A stretch of 64,000 nt of DNA, taken from Pseudolachnospira sp051055405 (lineage in GTDB: Bacteria; Bacillota; Clostridia; Lachnospirales; Lachnospiraceae). Location of the stretch: positions 930,001 through 994,000 of the forward strand of contig NZ_CP167068.1 in NCBI RefSeq assembly GCF_051055405.1, written 5' to 3'. Shown piece after piece: positions 60,093 to 64,000 of this stretch. A program made the translations under genes and the position numbers. Under the pieces are notes generated by a model that was given only the letters and a program-made list of their open reading frames with translations, was not told where the DNA came from and did not search any database. Each line of letters starts with the position of its first letter. Position 1 is the first letter of the stretch.

Positions 60093-61379
60093 TTGAGTAT
60101 TCTAATTGCGTTTCTTGTATTTGGCTTTTTAGTTTTGACCCATGAGCTCGGACATTTCCTTCTGGCAAAGAAGGCGGGGATCGGAGTCATTGAGTTTTCC
60201 ATTGGCATGGGGCCGCGTATTGTCAGCAAACAGATCGGAGAGACCAAGTACTCCTTAAAGTGGATTCCCTTCGGCGGTTCTTGTATGATGATCGGCGAGG
60301 ATTCCGAGAGCGACGAACCCAACGCGTTTCACAAAAAATCGGTTTGGGCCCGGATTTCGGTGGTGGCAGCTGGGCCGCTGTTTAATTTCCTTTTTGCGTT
60401 TCTTTTGGCTCTAGTCGTAATTGCGATCGCCGGTTCCAATCCAGCGAAAATTTATCATGTGCAAAAGGGATACGGCGCCGAACAGGCGGATCTTCAAGAG
60501 GGAGACGTGATCACGGCGATCAATGGAAAAGGAATTTCCCTGGGCCGGGATATCGATCTGTATTTTCTAAATCACCCGATGGATGGTAAAAATATCGCAG
60601 TTACTTACGAGCGGGGAGGAAAAGAATATACGGTTTCTCTGGACCCGCATTATACGGCCTACCGCATGGGAATCAGCTATTTTGCGACCAAGGATCGTCC
60701 GGCTTTTTCGGAAGTGACGGAAAATTCTCCGGCTGCGCAGGCAGGGATTGAAGTGGGAGACGTGGTGCTTCGTATCAATGGGACTGCTGTTGCCACGGGG
60801 GAAGAGCTGGGGAGCTATCTGGCGGAACATCCCATTGACGGTTCGCCTCTAGAGTTGGAATTGGAGCGAAATGGAAAGCCTTTTGACGTGACGTTGACGC
60901 CGGAAAAACAGGAAGGCGCTGCGCTGGGATTTCGGGCCAGCGATTACCGGGAAAAGACCGATGTGCTCGGCGTACTAAAGGGCGGCGTCCAGGAGGTTCG
61001 TTACTGGGTATCTTTTTGCTTTACGTCTCTAAAGATGTTGGTGACCGGCCAGGCTGGCATCAAGGATATGTCCGGCCCGGTGGGGATTGTCTCTTTGATT
61101 GACACCACGGTGGAACAAAGCCGAAGCGACGGGGCGCTGTATGTGCTGCTGAATGTATTGAATTTAGCAATTTTGCTGAGCGCCAATCTGGGTGTCTTTA
61201 ATTTGCTGCCGATTCCTGCGCTGGACGGCGGACGTCTGGTCTTTTTGATTATCGAAGCGCTGCGGGGAAAACCAGTGTCCCCAGATAAAGAGGGAATGGT
61301 GCATACCGTGGGGTTTGCGCTTTTGATGTTGTTGATGGTGGTCGTATTATACAATGATATTGCGCGGATTTTTGGATAG
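60093..61379 (+). CDS. rseP: Site-2 zinc metalloprotease (RseP-like)
   Basis: A 428-residue intramembrane protease. HELGH at residues 17-21 gives two zinc histidines, NLLPIPALDGGRLVFL near 372 gives the Asp ligand and LDG motif. One or two PDZ domains lie in between (about 125-285), with GDVVLRINGTAVATG near 225. It cuts membrane-bound regulators such as anti-sigma factors or sporulation factors; SpoIVFB-like use is possible but the PDZ layout fits RseP. The start is TTG at 60093, the only codon that gives the normal N-terminus, with a weak AGTAGGG site. Confidence 0.94.
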   Translation: MSILIAFLVFGFLVLTHELGHFLLAKKAGIGVIEFSIGMGPRIVSKQIGETKYSLKWIPFGGSCMMIGEDSESDEPNAFHKKSVWARISVVAAGPLFNFLFAFLLALVVIAIAGSNPAKIYHVQKGYGAEQADLQEGDVITAINGKGISLGRDIDLYFLNHPMDGKNIAVTYERGGKEYTVSLDPHYTAYRMGISYFATKDRPAFSEVTENSPAAQAGIEVGDVVLRINGTAVATGEELGSYLAEHPIDGSPLELELERNGKPFDVTLTPEKQEGAALGFRASDYREKTDVLGVLKGGVQEVRYWVSFCFTSLKMLVTGQAGIKDMSGPVGIVSLIDTTVEQSRSDGALYVLLNVLNLAILLSANLGVFNLLPIPALDGGRLVFLIIEALRGKPVSPDKEGMVHTVGFALLMLLMVVVLYNDIARIFG

Positions 61380-61394
61380 CGCAGGAGGATACGG

Positions 61395-62456
61395 ATGAGG
61401 AGAAAGTCGAGAAAGCTTTGGATTGGAGGCGTGCCGGTCGGCGGCGACGCGCCGGTCGCCATCCAATCGATGACAAATACAAAGACGGAAGATGTGGAGG
61501 CCACCGTAGCCCAGATTCTGGCGTTGGAGGAAGCTGGATGCGAGATCATCCGGTCCACGGTTCCGACATTGGAAGCCGCTGCGGCTTTCCGGCAGATCAA
61601 AAAAAGAATCCATATCCCTCTGGTGGCGGATATTCACTTTGACTACCGCCTGGCCATCGCGGCGATCGAATACGGCGCGGATAAGATTCGGATCAATCCG
61701 GGAAATATCGGCGGCCGGGAGAAAGTAAAAGCCGTGGTGGATTGTGCAAAGGAGCGGAATATTCCGATCCGGGTGGGAGTCAACAGCGGTTCTCTGGAAA
61801 AGGAACTGTTGGAAAAATTCGGAGGCGTTACGGCGGAGGGGCTGGTAGAGAGCGCGTTGAAGCAGGTTCGCCTGATTGAGGATATGGGGTATGACAATCT
61901 GGTGATCAGTATCAAATCCTCTGACGTTCCCATGTGCATCGAGGCCCATGAACAGATTGCGGACAAGACGGATCTGCCGCTTCATATCGGAATCACGGAG
62001 GCCGGAACCATCCGGACGGGAACCATTCAGTCGGCGGTAGGTCTTGGCGCGATTCTCTCCCGTGGAATCGGAGATACCATCCGAGTTTCCCTGACAGGCG
62101 ATCCCCGGGAAGAGGTTTTTGCGGCGAGAAAGATTTTGCAGTCCTTGGGCCTTCGGAAGGCGGGGATCCGGGTGGTTTCCTGTCCCACGTGCGGGCGAAC
62201 CAACATTGATCTGATCGGCCTTGCCAATCAGGTGGAGGAAATGGCCTCTCGTTATGATCTGGATTTGAAGGTGGCGGTGATGGGCTGCGTGGTCAATGGG
62301 CCGGGAGAGGCCAGAGAGGCGGACCTTGGTATTGCAGGCGGAAAGGGAGAAGGACTGCTGATACGAAAAGGGGAGATCCTGCGGAAAGTGCCGGAGGAGG
62401 AGCTGCTGTCTGCGTTGGAGCTGGAAATTGCCCATTGGGAGAAGGAATATGAATAA
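61395..62456 (+). CDS. ispG: 4-hydroxy-3-methylbut-2-enyl diphosphate synthase
   Basis: A 353-residue iron-sulfur enzyme of the MEP route (GcpE). Marks are AIQSMTNTKTEDVEAT near 22, VADIHFDYRLA near 76, KIRINPGNIG near 95, and the cluster region SCPTCGRTNIDL near 258 with CVVNGPGEA near 298. Length is typical of the short bacterial form. GCAGGAGGAT before the ATG. It overlaps polC by 8 bases. Confidence 0.97.
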   Translation: MRRKSRKLWIGGVPVGGDAPVAIQSMTNTKTEDVEATVAQILALEEAGCEIIRSTVPTLEAAAAFRQIKKRIHIPLVADIHFDYRLAIAAIEYGADKIRINPGNIGGREKVKAVVDCAKERNIPIRVGVNSGSLEKELLEKFGGVTAEGLVESALKQVRLIEDMGYDNLVISIKSSDVPMCIEAHEQIADKTDLPLHIGITEAGTIRTGTIQSAVGLGAILSRGIGDTIRVSLTGDPREEVFAARKILQSLGLRKAGIRVVSCPTCGRTNIDLIGLANQVEEMASRYDLDLKVAVMGCVVNGPGEAREADLGIAGGKGEGLLIRKGEILRKVPEEELLSALELEIAHWEKEYE

Positions 62457-64000
62457 AAGCTTTTGGGAAGTACTTCCCAATCTGCAAACCGCGGATCATC
62501 TGATGCAGATCTTGGATGGGGCGACAGTGACGCGGGTGACCATGCCGAGGGATCGAAGCATGATCCGCATTTATCTGGAATGCCGGGAATTGATTGCGAA
62601 GCGGGATATTTACATATTGGAAGCAGCGATCAAAAAACAATTTTTTGCCCATAAAAATGTAACGGTAAAGATTTATGAGCGGTATGAGCTGGGAGAGATG
62701 AGCGCGGAAGATGCCATGGCCCGCTATCGAGACAGCATTTTGTTGGAGTTAAAAGGCTGGCATCTGATGGACTACAATCTGTTCCGAACGGCAAAGATCA
62801 CTTTTCCGGACCCGCAGGTGATGGTGTTGGAGGCGGAAGAGAATATCGTCAATCATTCCCGCAGCCAGGAACTTTGCCGGATTCTGGAAAAGATTTTTAA
62901 CGAGCGCCTGGGAATTCCCCTGGAAGTTCGCTGCCATCTTGGCAAGGTGGTTCACAAGTCCTGGCATGAGGCCGGCGAGGAAGCGATGTTGGCGGAAGCG
63001 GCTCAGATCAGCCGTCATGCCCAGGAAGCAAAGGCCGGCGAAGAGGTTGCGGCCGCGAAAGAGCATAAGAAACAAGAATTCCGCCGGGCGCCTCGCGCCA
63101 GGTTACTGGAAGAGGCAGAAGGTTATGGACGGGATTTCAGTGATGAACCGCTTCCCATTGATCAAATCGTGGAAGAAATCGGAGACGTGGTCATCCAGGG
63201 AGAGATCATCCGTGTGGACACGCGTGTGATTAAGACAGGAAATTGGATTATCACCTTTGTGGTTACCGACCATCGGGATTCAATTCTTGTAAAAATATTC
63301 TGTAAGCCGGAAGAAAAGGACGGGTTGCTTGGCTTCTTAAAGACGGGGCACTGGGTGGCTGTCAAGGGGCGCACGGTGTTTGACAAATTTGACAAGGAGC
63401 TGACCATCGCCTCTGTGCAGGGAATCAAAAAATTGGAGCATGGAGCGGGAGGACGGAAGGACAAGAGTCCGGTAAAGCGGGTGGAACTCCACTGTCATAC
63501 GAAGATGAGCGATATGGATGGGGTTTCTGATGCCGCGTCCATTGTGAAACAGGCGGCTGCCTGGGGACAGAAAGCGATCGCCATCACGGACCACGGTGTG
63601 GTTCAGGCTTTTCCGGAAGCCATGCACACGGCGGAAAAGCTGGATATCAAGATTATCTATGGCTGTGAAGCCTATGTGGTGAACGATCAGCCGGGAGATA
63701 CGGTGGAAGATATCCAAAAAGCGAAGTCGTATCACATTATTTTGCTGGCGCAAAACGATATTGGCCGGATGAATCTGTACCGTTTGGTGTCGGAGTCCCA
63801 TCTGACGTATTTTCATCGCTGGCCCCGGATTCCCAAAAGTTTGCTGAGCGAGTGCCGGGAGGGAATCCTGATCGGTTCTGCCTGCGAGGCGGGGGAGTTG
63901 TTTCGGGCCATCTTAGATAAAAAAACGGATGAAGAACTGATTGCCATTGCAAAATATTACGACTATCTGGAAATCCAGCCCATCGGCAACAATGAGTTTA
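62449..64000 (+). CDS. polC: DNA polymerase III, PolC-type (runs off the window)
   Basis: The first 517 codons of the Gram-positive replicative polymerase, about one third of its usual 1450 residues. Residues about 1-230 form the N-terminal domain, about 230-330 an OB-fold (VVIQGEIIRVDTRVIKTGNW). The PHP domain begins at RVELHCHTKMSDMDGV near 345, with AITDHGVV and YGCEAYVVND. The exonuclease and polymerase motifs lie beyond the window. The ATG at 62449 is inside the end of ispG. Presence of PolC supports a Firmicutes origin. Confidence 0.96.
   Translation, partial: MNKSFWEVLPNLQTADHLMQILDGATVTRVTMPRDRSMIRIYLECRELIAKRDIYILEAAIKKQFFAHKNVTVKIYERYELGEMSAEDAMARYRDSILLELKGWHLMDYNLFRTAKITFPDPQVMVLEAEENIVNHSRSQELCRILEKIFNERLGIPLEVRCHLGKVVHKSWHEAGEEAMLAEAAQISRHAQEAKAGEEVAAAKEHKKQEFRRAPRARLLEEAEGYGRDFSDEPLPIDQIVEEIGDVVIQGEIIRVDTRVIKTGNWIITFVVTDHRDSILVKIFCKPEEKDGLLGFLKTGHWVAVKGRTVFDKFDKELTIASVQGIKKLEHGAGGRKDKSPVKRVELHCHTKMSDMDGVSDAASIVKQAAAWGQKAIAITDHGVVQAFPEAMHTAEKLDIKIIYGCEAYVVNDQPGDTVEDIQKAKSYHIILLAQNDIGRMNLYRLVSESHLTYFHRWPRIPKSLLSECREGILIGSACEAGELFRAILDKKTDEELIAIAKYYDYLEIQPIGNNEF

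Noticed and set aside
1..64000. CRISPR arrays, tRNA and rRNA genes
   Set aside because: No regularly spaced identical repeats and no tRNA cloverleaf or rRNA conserved blocks were seen on either strand by eye.

Overview
The window reads as chromosome of a spore-forming, low-to-mid GC Firmicute of the class Clostridia, most likely Lachnospiraceae-like. Supporting signs are gpr and spoIIP, a PolC-type replicase, strong Shine-Dalgarno sites, pyruvate phosphate dikinase, single-chain PurL, and the order pyrH-frr-uppS-cdsA-dxr-rseP-ispG-polC. The taxon is inferred from gene content. I saw no tRNA, rRNA or CRISPR array.

Layout. 1-3.9 kb is the right part of a Tn554-like element: three tyrosine recombinases (the first cut by the window edge) and a TnpC-like coiled-coil protein. 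It ends next to a decapitated flavodoxin gene and a truncated lipoprotein ORF (4.2-4.5 kb), followed by a carboxymuconolactone-decarboxylase-like gene and a DUF4405 membrane gene. 6-11.5 kb holds an orphan NMT1-type binding lipoprotein, a two-domain membrane protein, nagA, a YerC/TrpR-like regulator, a long MITE-like inverted repeat and an FNT-family channel. 11.6-16.3 kb is a TPP-riboswitch operon: pyrimidine-binding lipoprotein, M20 amidohydrolase and TenA, with nfo and an AlkD-like gene directly downstream. 16.4-20.5 kb encodes an RND transporter with a very long coiled-coil insert. 20.6-35 kb is housekeeping and sporulation: holA, an XRE regulator, rpsT, gpr-spoIIP, lepA-hemW, a sigma-like protein without region 4, purL and an unknown membrane protein. 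35.2-37.8 kb is ppdK. 38.1-41.2 kb carries three AT-richer genes for zinc-ribbon membrane proteins.

41.3-52.4 kb is the most distinctive part. A LysR gene is divergent from a nine-gene catabolic operon: an IlvD/Edd dehydratase, a complete TRAP transporter, a 2-hydroxyacid dehydrogenase, a beta-hydroxyacid dehydrogenase, two DUF6282 HxH hydrolase-like proteins and a GcvT/LigM-like folate-dependent methyltransferase. I read it as uptake and catabolism of a methylated (hydroxy)acid. The substrate cannot be named from sequence.

52.5-54.7 kb has two divergent unknown genes: a Cys-flanked protein that may be a spore-surface component, and a coiled-coil protein. 54.8-64 kb runs from a PHP phosphoesterase through UMP kinase, ribosome recycling, undecaprenyl and CDP-diacylglycerol synthesis, two MEP-pathway enzymes and a site-2 protease to polC, which leaves the window after its PHP motif.
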